Shown here in pieces: positions 52,001-57,290 of a DNA stretch of 64,000 nucleotides. Numbering within the stretch: position 1 is the first letter of the stretch; each line of letters opens with the position of its first letter. Origin of the DNA: Epiperipatus broadwayi (Eukaryota; Onychophora; Udeonychophora; Euonychophora; Peripatidae); the NCBI GenBank assembly GCA_028023455.1, contig JAQFVV010006275.1, positions 1,743,279 to 1,807,278 of the forward strand, written 5' to 3'. Under the pieces are notes generated by a model. That model searched no databases. It had not been told where the DNA came from and saw nothing but the letters and a program-made list of their open reading frames with translations. Both the position numbers and the translations under genes were made by a program.

Positions 52001-52776
52001 CTTGGAAAGACTATAAAGCACTTTTTAAAGATGCATTACAGATATTGTATTGGATTCAAAGTTGTATAAACATATAAAAGTTAAAAGGATAACTGTAGAA
52101 ATAAGTAACTTTTAAGTAAATTAAATAAATAGATCTTTATGACAAGAGCATTAAAAAAAGTGTTTTTGTAAAGATTTAAAAGAAAAACTATCATAAGAGT
52201 AAAAGAAGTTTTGGATATCGTGAAAGGATTATATAACTATTTTTGGTATTAAAGCTGTGACACGGAGCATGTATTAGACCTACTGTGCCTGTTCACATTT
52301 ATGTCAATCCACTGATAATTTTCAGGAAATTTTTAAAAAAACCATTATGCTAAGTCCACAAAAAAAAAAAAAAATTTCAGTAAAACCTGCAACAATATAA
52401 CTAAATCAAATTACTTAAAATATCATTAGCACTTTTATATATAGCTAATATTTTTCTATGAATAGCAAGTATAGATGAAACTATTAGTTGTCTATATAAA
52501 AATTAAAGATATTTATTTTATACCAAATCATATTAAACAGTTGTAAGTAAAAGAGTTGTTAAAATGCAATTAAAATTTTGTTTTTCAATGTTACCTAAGT
52601 AATTCTGGTGAACCTTCGGTTGCGTGAGGTCGAAATATTCCTGCAGCTCCATTACTTAATGTTTTACTATCAAATTTATCAGCTATAATAGTCACTTGAA
52701 CATCCAGTAGTTCCTGAATATTTACTGCTGTTGAAAGACCAACAACTCCGGCTCCAATAATACAGATTCTGGGCAT
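6945..52776 (-). CDS. DDO: D-aspartate oxidase gene, nine coding exons, 3' end missing
   Basis: This is a FAD-dependent peroxisomal-type oxidase that deaminates D-aspartate and related acidic D-amino acids to 2-oxo acids, with release of ammonia and hydrogen peroxide. The exons are 52595-52776, 34614-34737, 34443-34522, 22633-22698, 22358-22412, 13341-13442, 12298-12359, 11442-11559 and 6945-7043, all read on the minus strand. All eight junctions keep frame with GT-AG introns and give 296 residues. Visible signatures are GAGVVG (residues 8-13), SNGAAG (41-46), [32 protein letters not shown] and GLRPYR. The short loop before LGGTRQ and the GTRQ motif favour DDO over D-amino-acid oxidase. The usual Pro-Gly after TYI is replaced by Thr-Ala. 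About 40-50 C-terminal residues, including the NYGHG block and any peroxisomal signal, are not in the window. Family assignment is firm; DDO versus DAO is somewhat less so. Confidence 0.88.
7044..11441 (-). other. DDO intron 8, essentially featureless
   Basis: A GT-AG intron of 4.4 kb. It holds one 72-bp tandem duplication and AT-rich low-complexity DNA. I saw no coding remnant or mobile element in it. Confidence 0.6.
10421..10564 (+). repeat. 72-bp tandem duplication
   Basis: Two head-to-tail copies start CCTAATTATTTTTATAATAT and differ at about two positions, so the duplication is young. Because 72 is a multiple of three it leaves a chance open frame across both copies. Confidence 0.9.
11442..11559 (-). 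CDS. DDO: DDO coding exon 8
   Basis: It completes Ala224 and encodes residues 225-263. It contains VVLGGTRQ and QW, then the helix ending in IPSLK. This is the family's V-T-L-G-G-T-R-Q segment followed by the C-x-x-x-x-P-S-L element. The acceptor is TTTTCAG and the donor AAA|GTAAGA. Confidence 0.92.
12298..12359 (-). CDS. DDO: DDO coding exon 7
   Basis: Residues 204-223 plus two bases of codon 224. It begins [11 protein letters not shown] carries the active-site-lid tyrosine position (Tyr220). The loop here is DDO-length, without the longer insertion of DAO. The Thr-Ala after TYII replaces the usual Pro-Gly, which is unusual. The donor is GC|GTGAGT. Confidence 0.88.
12601..12770. mobile_element. 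170-bp MITE-like inverted repeat
   Basis: The 52-base arms (12601-12652 and 12719-12770) share AGTTCAGATGAAAAG and TATAAATTAAT with a handful of mismatches. They enclose a 66-base centre containing TTTTGGCAG...TTTTGCCAAAA. No transposase is present. The family was not recognised. Confidence 0.6.
13341..13442 (-). CDS. DDO: DDO coding exon 6
   Basis: Residues 170-203. It carries DVVVNCT, ARELV, DPKV and PVRGQILR, the most diagnostic block of the D-amino-acid oxidase family. The acceptor is ATTGCAG and the donor CGA|GTAAGC. Phase 0 at both ends. Confidence 0.92.
14964..15698 (+). repeat. Left LTR of compact LTR element
   Basis: 735 bp, starting TGTAGTG and ending ACACA. It contains CTATAAATAG near the middle and two AT-rich runs followed by GTGTTGTG-type text near its 3' part. 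It pairs with 15915-16408 plus 18417-18575. Confidence 0.8.
15699..15914 (+). other. Interior of compact LTR element, non-coding remnant
   Basis: 216 bp between the two LTRs. From about 15727 an open frame without an ATG encodes a lysine- and serine-rich stretch, which could be a vestige of a gag N-terminus or chance. The 3' end is a polypurine tract. Confidence 0.6.
15915..18575 (+). repeat. Right LTR of compact LTR element, split by a 2-kb insert
   Basis: The LTR sequence runs 15915-16408, is interrupted by the element 16409-18416, and resumes at about 18417-18575. Rejoined length is close to LTR1, so the insert arrived after the LTR element. Confidence 0.78.
16409..18416. mobile_element. 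2-kb non-coding element, copy 1 (solo LTR or TIR element)
   Basis: It begins TATAATGATCG and ends ATCGTTACA. Read inward, the ends match as TRTAAYGAT. It is flanked by ATAT on both sides, a possible 4-bp target duplication, though the site is low-complexity. A second copy at 52871-54738 shares long stretches, including GTAGGCAGATA, AAAGCCACTGCCAG and CCAATCCATTGACCCAATTT. No reading frame of note is present. A TG...CA-type end with a short target duplication favours a solo LTR; a non-autonomous DNA transposon is the alternative. Confidence 0.65.
18595..20280 (+). pseudogene. Dead non-LTR retrotransposon (LINE) with endonuclease and RT remnants
   Basis: Broken frames encode an endonuclease piece ([10 protein letters not shown] near 18612) and a following ITNILFRQK-like stretch. 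RT pieces follow: AIAPDKIP near 19385, [14 protein letters not shown] near 19700, AGVKQ near 19843 and LQYADV near 20016. The catalytic YADD is altered, with the second Asp read as Val, and there are many stops and frameshifts. The motif order fits a CR1/Jockey/R1-type LINE; the clade is not resolved. It lies antisense to DDO. Confidence 0.7.
20712..20808 (+). mobile_element. tRNA-Gly-derived SINE with 13-bp target duplication
   Basis: A 97-bp element. The head resembles tRNA-Gly(TCC): GTGGTTAGCATAGCTGCC with the loop CTTCCAA, and a B box GGATTCGCTTCCC. The tail is TTTGACATAATAAAAAAAA. The 13-bp repeat ATGAATTGAAGCA lies at 20699-20711 and 20809-20821, marking target-primed retroposition. The acceptor stem is imperfect, so it is not a functional tRNA gene. 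Confidence 0.88.
22235..22332 (+). mobile_element. tRNA-derived SINE with 16-bp target duplication beside DDO exon 5
   Basis: The A-box-like TAGTCGAGAGG and B-box GGGTTCGCTTCCC lie in a tRNA-like body, followed by GACACATAAG and an A run. The duplication AAATATTGTATATAAG is perfect (22219-22234 and 22333-22348). The right copy ends 10 bases from the exon 5 boundary, inside intron 5, on the strand opposite the gene. Confidence 0.88.
22358..22412 (-). CDS. DDO: DDO coding exon 5
   Basis: It completes Arg151 and encodes residues 152-169, with the F-x-x-x-G-G segment that precedes the second FAD-contact strand. The acceptor is CTTTCAG and the donor GAG|GTAAAC. A tRNA-derived SINE target duplication ends only 10 bases into the following intron. 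Confidence 0.87.
22633..22698 (-). CDS. DDO: DDO coding exon 4
   Basis: It completes Lys129 and encodes residues 130-150. It contains YGSFFTT and YLPWLMK, which match the family's F-T-T and Y-L-P-W-L motifs of the substrate-side domain. The acceptor is ATTTTAG and the donor AG|GTAATA. Confidence 0.9.
23212..23389. mobile_element. 178-bp hairpin element
   Basis: The 74-base arms (23212-23285 and 23316-23389) are complementary with few mismatches around a 30-base loop containing TTGCCCCAGCAATCTT. A related single-armed copy, with the same loop text in reverse, lies at 56393-56526. Known families were not recognised. Confidence 0.75.
23440..23545 (-). repeat. tRNA-like SINE relic
   Basis: On the minus strand, TGATAGAGTAC resembles a Pol III A box and GGATTGATTCCA a B box, about 35 bases apart. 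GAATTCAGCAATAAAG follows. No target duplication was found. Confidence 0.45.
24895..25560 (-). pseudogene. RTE-type LINE fragment interrupted by a foldback element
   Basis: On the minus strand the right part encodes HIIKRIKRL and [15 protein letters not shown]. The left part encodes [12 protein letters not shown]. These match in order the RTE C-terminal block seen at 30821-31140. The element 24989-25434 splits it and duplicates 15 bp of LINE sequence. Confidence 0.55.
24989..25434 (-). mobile_element. Foldback element, copy with 15-bp target duplication
   Basis: The two arms are inverted and diverged, sharing GTGCCTACTCATYCAATATC and its complement. Its minus-strand start is ATCACATGATCACCATTTCT, as in the other copies. 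GGCATTTTACAATCT is duplicated exactly at 24974-24988 and 25435-25449. The target is an RTE fragment, so this insertion is the younger event. Confidence 0.8.
25919..26799 (+). repeat. 5' LTR of Gypsy element
   Basis: 881 bp. It shares with the 3' LTR the words TTGAAATGATTATAG, CCTTCCCATTGGCTGAAATA, AGACAGTAAATCAATAAGTA and TGCTAGATTGTAATTAGATG. It is about 80 bp longer than its partner because of small indels. TTGGTAC, 5 bases after the end, may be the primer-binding start. Confidence 0.8.
26976..27727 (+). pseudogene. gag: Gypsy gag with two CCHC zinc knuckles, broken
   Basis: The N-terminal part (26981-27181) has the capsid-like [14 protein letters not shown] and CKPAL stretches. A frameshift region with HFNP-like text follows. 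The second part (27302-27727, 141 codons) ends in zinc knuckles: CX2CX4HX4C at residues 90-103, and a second at 110-123 whose final Cys is Pro. Gag would package the element's RNA. At least one frameshift and internal stops disable it. Confidence 0.75.
27740..27925 (+). pseudogene. pol: Gypsy aspartic protease remnant
   Basis: Residues [12 protein letters not shown] carry the D-S-G active-site triplet typical of retroelement proteases, close behind the zinc knuckles as expected. The frame ends at a stop near 27925, shorter than a full protease. Confidence 0.65.
28060..29090 (+). pseudogene. pol: Gypsy reverse transcriptase / RNase H remnant
   Basis: Broken frames preserve [10 protein letters not shown] (the Y-x-D-D catalytic box at about 28585-28596). 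They also preserve [11 protein letters not shown] (RNase H entry, about 28940-28970) and KKFH. Many in-frame stops separate them, including several near 28200-28400. The order and spacing match Ty3/Gypsy pol. Confidence 0.72.
29369..30200 (+). pseudogene. pol: Gypsy integrase remnant
   Basis: The open piece 29369-29638 holds [14 protein letters not shown], part of the HHCC zinc domain. Later frames hold [10 protein letters not shown] and FIDAYSKW, then [14 protein letters not shown] and [14 protein letters not shown], the core with its E. A 49-bp tandem duplication (about 29732-29829) interrupts the core. It is inactive. Confidence 0.75.
30413..30685 (+). pseudogene. Gypsy pol C-terminal / linker open frame
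   Basis: A 90-codon open piece rich in Glu, Lys and Gln, with [14 protein letters not shown] near its end. This is the kind of acidic-then-basic tail often found after integrase in Gypsy pol. No domain can be named. Confidence 0.45.
30741..30825 (+). mobile_element. tRNA-derived SINE head joined to an RTE fragment
   Basis: GCATTGGTAGCC, then GCAGGTTCATTTCC (B-box-like) and GATGCTTTGACATAAG, match the SINE bodies elsewhere in the window. Instead of an A run it passes directly into RTE coding sequence. A run of T precedes it, and no target duplication was found. Confidence 0.6.
30821..31322 (+). pseudogene. RTE-clade LINE 3' fragment inside the Gypsy element
   Basis: The frame encodes [30 protein letters not shown] and [10 protein letters not shown], the well-known RTE C-terminal block after the RT domain. 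The end TTGATAATGATGATGA is the short-repeat tail typical of RTE. A 49-bp tandem duplication lies at 31123-31220. The element is 5'-truncated, starting at the SINE joint. Confidence 0.8.
31350..32153 (+). repeat. 3' LTR of Gypsy element
   Basis: 804 bp, starting TGAAATACTG directly after the polypurine tract and ending near AACAATGCA. It is collinear with 25919-26799. Confidence 0.8.
32396..32505 (+). repeat. tRNA-like SINE relic
   Basis: TAGTTGGTAGAGTG resembles an A box and TGATTGATCCTGGC a B box. The following CATGAACTCCAGAATAATAA weakly resembles the tail of the relic at 23440. No target duplication is seen. Confidence 0.45.
34443..34522 (-). CDS. DDO: DDO coding exon 3
   Basis: Residues 103-128 plus two bases of codon 129. 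It begins [15 protein letters not shown] and ends at CGPW. The acceptor is AATTTAG and the donor AA|GTAAGA. The segment is poorly conserved in the family, but the frame continues through both neighbours. Confidence 0.83.
34614..34737 (-). CDS. DDO: DDO coding exon 2
   Basis: It completes Arg61 and encodes residues 62-102, beginning QWYKDSW. This matches the family's QW(F/L)-aromatic segment after the first FAD region. The SAEAS stretch matches the family pattern. The acceptor is TTTTTAG and the donor GAG|GTTAGA. It ends in phase 0, and only a 91-bp intron separates it from exon 3. Confidence 0.88.
35095..35403 (+). pseudogene. Penelope-like element remnant (GIY-YIG endonuclease)
   Basis: One frame gives [10 protein letters not shown] and CSYLYI. 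After a frameshift, [14 protein letters not shown] follows, then [15 protein letters not shown] and [11 protein letters not shown]. This order matches the GIY-YIG domain at the C-terminus of Penelope-like retroelements (V-Y-x-V, Y-I-G-E-T-x-R-x-L-x-x-R, H-x...GH, and E-x-R-x-x-R-x-x-x-E). RT sequence upstream was not recognised, so it is a fragment. Confidence 0.65.
35866..36455 (+). mobile_element. Foldback family, tandem arrangement
   Basis: A unit beginning AAAACAGGCAAAACTCTC runs about 455 bp to CACATGATCATCATTTCTTA, and a second partial unit follows head-to-tail. Shared words with the other copies include GTGCCTACTCATCCAATATC and CTATCCTATTAGGCAGGATT. No target duplication was seen at its edges. 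Confidence 0.65.
36720..37000 (-). pseudogene. RTE endonuclease fragment
   Basis: On the minus strand [12 protein letters not shown] is followed by [22 protein letters not shown] and [12 protein letters not shown]. This matches the RTE apurinic-type endonuclease (I-I-Q-V-Y-A-P ... G-D-W-N-A-K-V-G), with the GDWNA box degraded to EHWNK. Stops flank the piece. Confidence 0.7.
37767..37870 (-). mobile_element. tRNA-derived SINE, minus strand
   Basis: On the minus strand TGGTCGAGAGGTCAGC is an A-box region and GCGGGTTCGCGTCCCGG a strong B box. GATGCTATAAAAAAAC ends the element. A short CTTGCA repeat is inserted in the anticodon-arm position. It is the most GC-rich and best preserved SINE body here. 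No clear target duplication. Confidence 0.72.
39874..40155 (-). pseudogene. Unidentified 93-codon open frame, probable retroelement relic
   Basis: An open frame between stops with coding-like composition (3 Trp, 4 Cys, many charged residues). It includes [31 protein letters not shown] and [14 protein letters not shown]. Upstream ATGs are lacking; the first Met is residue 35, at about 40053. A related piece, [15 protein letters not shown], lies at about 39590-39650 on the same strand. I do not recognise the family. Duplication nearby and surrounding broken sequence suggest a mobile-element gene rather than a host exon. Confidence 0.4.
41030..41115 (-). repeat. tRNA-like SINE relic
   Basis: Minus-strand GTAGTGGTAAAATGGTAGAG and CACGGTTCAGTCTC have A- and B-box character at the right spacing. 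No tail or target duplication was identified. Confidence 0.45.
41195..41265 (-). repeat. Foldback family end fragment
   Basis: CATAAGAAATGGTGATCATG followed by TAATGTTTAGTGGTTTAAAA is the reverse of the unit end found in the larger copies. Confidence 0.6.
42403..43185. mobile_element. 783-bp palindromic foldback element
   Basis: Arms of 298 and 296 bp (42403-42700 and 42890-43185) are complementary with scattered mismatches. The outer ends read AATATATAGGGTATATGAGC and its reverse. The 189-bp spacer begins with another copy of TATACCCTATATAT. No transposase and no convincing target duplication. The family was not recognised. Confidence 0.75.
43479..43569 (-). mobile_element. tRNA-Gly-derived SINE with 15-bp target duplication
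   Basis: Minus-strand ACGTTGGTGGCCTAGTGG, the loop CTTCCAA and a B-box-like GGGTTTGCTTTCC match the SINE at 20712, as does the TTTGACATATG plus A-run tail. TTGTCATAAAAAGTT is present at 43464-43478 and again at 43570-43584. Confidence 0.85.
44240..44940 (-). pseudogene. RTE-type LINE 3' fragment, heavily decayed
   Basis: Minus-strand pieces read [12 protein letters not shown], then a DIIKRIKRL-like stretch, then [14 protein letters not shown]. The last two match, in order, the RTE copy at 30821-31322. Numerous stops. Confidence 0.5.
45094..45902 (+). mobile_element. Foldback family, 809-bp copy with 13-bp target duplication
   Basis: It begins ACATCACATGATCACCATTT, carries one forward unit, restarts the unit briefly at about 45537-45605, then switches to an inverted arm ending GAGAGTTTTGCCTATTTTGA. 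TACCACAAATATG at 45081-45093 and TACTACAAATATG at 45903-45915 form a 12/13 match. Confidence 0.78.
46150..46440 (+). repeat. Poly-T rich direct repeats
   Basis: Two blocks share GAAATGCAATTTTTAAT-like text (GATGCAATTTTTAAT in the first), a long T run, and AGATTTAG followed by AAAA-TGT. They lie about 185 bp apart and are diverged. Function unknown. Confidence 0.5.
46937..47600 (+). repeat. Three spaced copies of a ~60-bp repeat
   Basis: Copies at about 46937, 47382 and 47528 each read TTGAAAAGAATAC, ATTTTA, CACA(C/A)CCCATTTT and ATAATAATTAATAT in order. They are direct repeats at irregular spacing. Confidence 0.6.
49560..50400. other. GC-shifted LTR-like block, unresolved
   Basis: This block is visibly less AT-rich than its surroundings, with no long open frame (a 60-codon frame at 50039 looks like chance). 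The composition and length suggest an LTR or other repeat, but no partner copy, ends or target duplication could be identified. Confidence 0.3.
50860..51759. mobile_element. Nested inverted-repeat elements
   Basis: The word AACAATCCCTCC plus CACTTTAAAAAT occurs forward near 50868 and 51192. Its reverse (ATTTTTAAA...GAGA/GAGGAATTGTT) occurs near 51410 and 51690. The best-defined unit is 51147-51759, with ends TTCTGTTATTTACATAGCAC and GTGCTATATAAATAACAGAA. The upstream 300 bp is a second, partial copy. Non-coding. Confidence 0.62.
52595..52776 (-). CDS. DDO: DDO coding exon 1 (start codon, FAD-binding motif)
   Basis: Residues 1-60 plus two bases of codon 61. The start [10 protein letters not shown] places the Rossmann GxGxxG motif at residues 8-13, as usual for the family. 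SNGAAG and RPH follow near residues 41-51. The donor is AG|GTAACA. The ATG has AAGA just before it. A TTATAG lies 12 bases upstream and could be the acceptor of a 5'-UTR intron, so the transcription start may be further upstream. Confidence 0.9.
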
Positions 52777-52870
52777 TCTTGATGCTATAATATATATGGT
52801 TAATATCTTTACCTACATATTTTTTATATAATAAATAAGGATTATTATATATATATATAAACATGCATAT

Positions 52871-54738
52871 TATAATGATCGGGATTTGATTGTCTTACCG
52901 TATCTGCCATACAGGGTGCCACTAGGCCATTTGAACCTAGAAAATTTATAGAGTAGGCAGATATGTAAGTTAAGATTCAATTTTTACATATATATATTTT
53001 TTCGACCATCAGCCCAATGCCACTAACTCAGAGAGATGCAGAGATTTATAAAATATAATTCTTAAAATATTTTTTTCAATATTAACAAAAATAAAAGAAG
53101 CCACTGCCAGTAATAACACACACAAACATTTATTAAACATATATATAAAATTTAGCATTATTATTTTAGTATGTTTACTTTAGCATTTAATTACATTTTT
53201 AACTTTTATTTTTGAAGTTCGCACAGATGAATTTAATATTTTATTAAAGTGTCGAGTATGAATAGACTACATGGATTGCATTTGAAAAGAAAATATTCTA
53301 TCCCTTATTTAACCTTAGGCCAAAAGTTCGCAGTCAAACCAATGCCAATCTATCTGATATATCAATGTATTCAATGCAGCATGAATACGACAGCACCAAC
53401 TGTCAGGAATGTACATCTGAACAGCATGGTTATAGAAGACATTGACTCTCATCCAGACAGGAATACCACATCTGTCTGACGAGAAGAGCAATAAAAAAAA
53501 ACTCCATAGGATGGGAATGCATTTTCCATCTTACTATCCCATTCCATAGGCAAAAAGGGGGTGAGCGGCATATACTGAGATCCTGCACATAGCGAATCTC
53601 ATATTACATTTACTAATTACACCAATATATCCAATCCATTGACCCAATTTAACTATGAAACAAATAACATAAGATTTACCCTCCCTTAATTAAACTAATA
53701 CAACTTTACGAATCTATGCAGCCATTCACGCCCAACTTAAATTTAACATTTATATAGTTTATTTAAAAGAAAAAAAATCACAATAAAAACTTAAAAGAAT
53801 AGAAAAAATAAATTAATGGAAATGATTTACAAAAAATAATAATACATTCAATAAAACAATTATTACTAACTGATTAAGTTTGGTCAGATAGGAATTTCTA
53901 TTGCAATAATTTAAATACTGGGAAAGTTTATACTTAGTGTTCATTAATTAACTAATGTTCTTAAGGTTTTAACATATTGGAAAAGTTTCTTTTTTAGAAT
54001 TAAAGTTCATTATTAGAGTTCTTACTGTTTTAAAAATCCATGCTTAGTAGTTGCTTGCCATTTGGAGCCAGCGTTAATTCCCCCAATGTCCTGTGGTCCT
54101 CAATATAGGAAAAACAATGTCATTTCTCTTTCCTTTTAGCATAACTGAAGGAATTGAAGAGTGTGTCTTTTCAATCCCTTCTCCTTCAACTATCTCCACA
54201 CTAACACATATAGTCACATCTCTATCTTCTCCCCCAGCTCTTTCGTCATTAAAATTTATTTCCAAACTTTTTCTTTTTATATTAATTTTGCGGATTAACT
54301 CAACATTACATCATGATGATGATGACCCTTTCATTGAGGTCCGTTTCCTGAGGGATCTTTTATTAGCTATTAGTTTCTATTGTTTTTTCTCTCCTATATG
54401 ACCTTTACTTATACATTTTGAAATGCCCAAAGGCTAGTTCACTTGGACTAATTAAAATAATCATTTCCATTTTACAATAGCATTAATTAATTTATTGTAT
54501 ATTCTTAAAGATATATTTTTATCTTTAAATCTTTTAAGTTTTTGCTGAAAATTTAGTCTTAAAACTTTTTCTTTTTTTTAATAAAGTTTTCTTTTAGTAA
54601 TTTTTCATCTGTGCGATTTTATATATATAACGTTTACATGACTTTTAACTTTCAATTTTTATTTCTTACTAAAGTTTTTATTTGCAAACTTTTCAATGTC
54701 TAATTTTTAAAATAAATAATATAATGGCATCCATTACA
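52871..54738. mobile_element. 2-kb non-coding element, copy 2
   Basis: 1868 bp, beginning TATAATGATCGGG and ending CCATTACA, collinear with 16409-18416. Shared text includes GTAGGCAGATA, AAGCCACTGCCAGTAA-like and CCAATCCATTGACCCAATTT. It has ATAT on both sides. It starts only 95 bp upstream of the DDO start codon, so it could supply or disturb promoter sequence (inference). Open frames at 53249, 54093 and 54074 inside it look like chance. Confidence 0.65.
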
Positions 54739-54881
54739 ATATATACACTTTATGTGCATGTATATAATGCAGGTACGCTCTGCATGTCAATGGCAAATCC
54801 TAAGAAAAATGCTGTATTGTATAGTTTAATTATAAATATACACACAAACATAAAACACATAAAATTAATATTTCCTATCTT

Positions 54882-56255
54882 CACATTATCACCATCTCTT
54901 ATACCAGCACATAATTGTTGTAAACAAAGGCAAAACTCTCCATATAGTAGTGCCACCCTATGCCAACCAGAGTAATCAATGGATGCCAGAAGGCTTGTGC
55001 ATAAAATCCCTATCTAGTGCCTACTCATCCAATATCCCCAGACTAGTTTCTGTCTTGTGGCCATCATCAGCGAGGAGCCTTGGCTCTGAGAGCACTGCAC
55101 CTAGATCTTAGGATCTAATGCAACCCTCCAGCAGCCACCTTTTAACTCTACTTTACTACAAACCTATGAGAATGAAATTGAAAACCCAATAATATTTTCA
55201 ATTTAAGCTCAATAGCTTATATAGTCATATGGGTCTGAACTCAATTCAGTACTCATACATTTTGGTGTCTTTGGCTCTTAAACAACCATAGCCACCACTA
55301 TCCTATTAGGCAGGATTGATGTTAAACCACTAAACATCACATTATCACCATCTCTTATACTAGCACATAACTGTTGTAAACAAAGGCAAATCTCTCATAC
55401 AGTAGTGCCAACCAGAGTAATCAATGGATGCCAGAAGATTGTTTAAGAGCCAAAGACACCAAAATGTATGGGTACTGAATTGAGTTCAGACCCATATGAC
55501 TATATAAGTTATTGAGCTTAAACTGAAAATATTGTTGTGTTTTCAATTTCATTCTCATAGTTTTGTAGTAAAGTAAAGTTAAAAGGTGGCTGCTGGAGGG
55601 TTGCATTAGATCCTAAGATCTAGGTGCAGTGCTCTCAGATCCAAGGCTCCTCACTGATGATGGCCACAAGCCAGAAACTAGTCTGGGGATATTGGATGAG
55701 TAGGCAGTAGATAGGGATTTTATGCACAAGCCTTCTGGCATCCATTGATTACTCTGGTTGGCCCAGGGTGGCACTACTGTATGGAGAGTTTTGCCTTTGT
55801 TTACAACAATTATGTGCTAGTATAAGAGCTGGTGATAATGTGATGTTTAGTGGTTTAACATCAATCCTGCCTAATAGGATCATGGTGGCTATGGTTGTTT
55901 AAGAGCCAAAGACACCAAAATGTATGGGTACTGAATTGAGTTCAGACCCATATGACTATATAAGCTATTGAGCTTAAATTGAAAATATTATTGTTTTCAA
56001 TTTCATTCTCATAGTTTTGTAGTAAAGTAGAGTTAAAAGGTGGCTGCTGGAGGGTTGCATTAGATCCTAAGATCTAGGTGCAATGCTCTTAGATCCAAGG
56101 CTTCTCACTGATGATGGCCACAAGCCAGAAACTAGTCTGGGGATATTGGATGAGTAGGCACTAGATAGGGATTTTATGCACAAGCCTTCTGGCATCCATT
56201 GATTACTCTGGTTGGCATAGGGTGGCACTACTGCATGGAGAGTTTTGCCTTTGTT
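54882..56255 (+). mobile_element. Foldback family, 1.4-kb array with 13-bp target duplication
   Basis: It starts CACATTATCACCATCTCTTA and contains a forward unit, a partial second forward unit, then two inverted units ending GGAGAGTTTTGCCTTTGTTT. TATTTCCTATCTT is repeated exactly at 54869-54881 and 56256-56268. Units are highly similar (for example GTCTGGGGATATTGGATGAG), so the rearrangement is recent. Confidence 0.85.
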
Positions 56256-56392
56256 TATTTCCTATCTTAATAATATAAAGAGTTAATTAAAGTTATGATG
56301 TAATGTTAAATAGTGAGATGCTAGAATAATTGCTGTCAGTCATAATAAAATATTACTGCTTCATTATATCTTAATGCCTAGTTATTCTATCT

Positions 56393-56526
56393 GTTGAGGC
56401 TAGGAAATATAAAGTTTTGAAGAAGATTGCTGGGGCAATCGAAACTGTAAGATATATATAAAAAAGTGGTAAATAAAGCATTATGTAACAGTAGTAAAGT
56501 GCATGCTCAATTTAGTATAATATTCT
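56393..56526. repeat. Single-armed relative of the 23212 hairpin
   Basis: GAAGAAGATTGCTGGGGCAA and TAAATAAAGCATT...AGTAGTAAAGTG match one arm and the loop of the 23212-23389 element. The complementary arm is not present. Confidence 0.6.
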
Positions 56527-56548
56527 GTTTTTAGGTAAAAGACTTAAT

Positions 56549-56600
56549 CTACATATATAATCAATGTGTTAAACCTACATATATAATCAATGTGTTAAAT
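56549..56600 (+). repeat. 26-bp tandem duplication
   Basis: CTACATATATAATCAATGTG occurs twice in direct succession with period 26. Confidence 0.85.
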
Positions 56601-57213
56601 TAACATTATAAAATACAGATAGATAGTTATGGTCTCAATTCCATTCTTAAATAGCTATCTAAGAAAGTAACCCTTGAAGTTAAATACCTATGTAAGTATT
56701 AAATAAGACAATAAACATTAAATGAATCTTATGACATCTATGGTCCAGATATTTATTCAACTCAAATGTAATTGGACAAATTAAAATTATAAATAATCAC
56801 TTTTTAGTGCAGATTAACATGAATCATGTGATGCTAGGTTTTAATATCGTACAAACACATTCTAGCATGAACTAGGTTATATCTACCAATCAAAAATTAA
56901 ACATTATTAAATATATATTTTTACAGAACATAAATAACTATAATCTCAATCTTTGTTTAGTTTTTTTAATGATTATTTTAAACTATCTGAATATCCTTTT
57001 AAAAAAATTAAATTCAAAATTCTATTTAAGTTTTTAATAGCCAGTAAAAATATTTAAAAAATATCAAGATAAAAAAAAAGGCTGTTGACTACTGTATATG
57101 CAGTTTTAAAAATATTATATTCAAATTTTTTGAATGCAAATATTTTCCCACTTTTCGTTTTTAGTATAATCACTTTGAGGAAAATACAATATAGTGAACA
57201 ATGTGTTTTTCTA

Positions 57214-57290
57214 AATGTAAGTCTAATATTTTTACGGCAACAAAAAACTCATAATGTAAGTCTAATATTTTTACGGCAACAAAAAACTCA
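57214..57290 (+). repeat. 39-bp tandem duplication
   Basis: AATGTAAGTCTAATATTTTT followed by ACGGCAACAAAAAACTCA is present twice with period 39 and almost no change. Confidence 0.88.

Larger units (their letters stand above)
34738..52594 (-). other. DDO intron 1, 17.9 kb of layered repeats
   Basis: The first coding intron has a GT-AG pair. It contains a Penelope relic, foldback arrays, RTE and SINE pieces, palindromes and LTR-like blocks, listed separately. The stretches 37900-38930, 43600-44230, 47650-49550 and 51770-52590 show nothing beyond AT-rich DNA and short simple repeats. Confidence 0.65.

Noticed and set aside
52679-52864. 61-codon open frame on the minus strand beside DDO exon 1
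   Set aside because: It overlaps exon 1 in another frame and is low-complexity; a shadow of the real exon.
54093-54401. 102-codon open frame
   Set aside because: It lies inside the repeated 2-kb element, is not preserved as a frame in copy 1, and shows no known domain.
54882-56255. CRISPR-like array
   Set aside because: The units are long, partly inverted and flanked by a target duplication; the sequence is eukaryotic.
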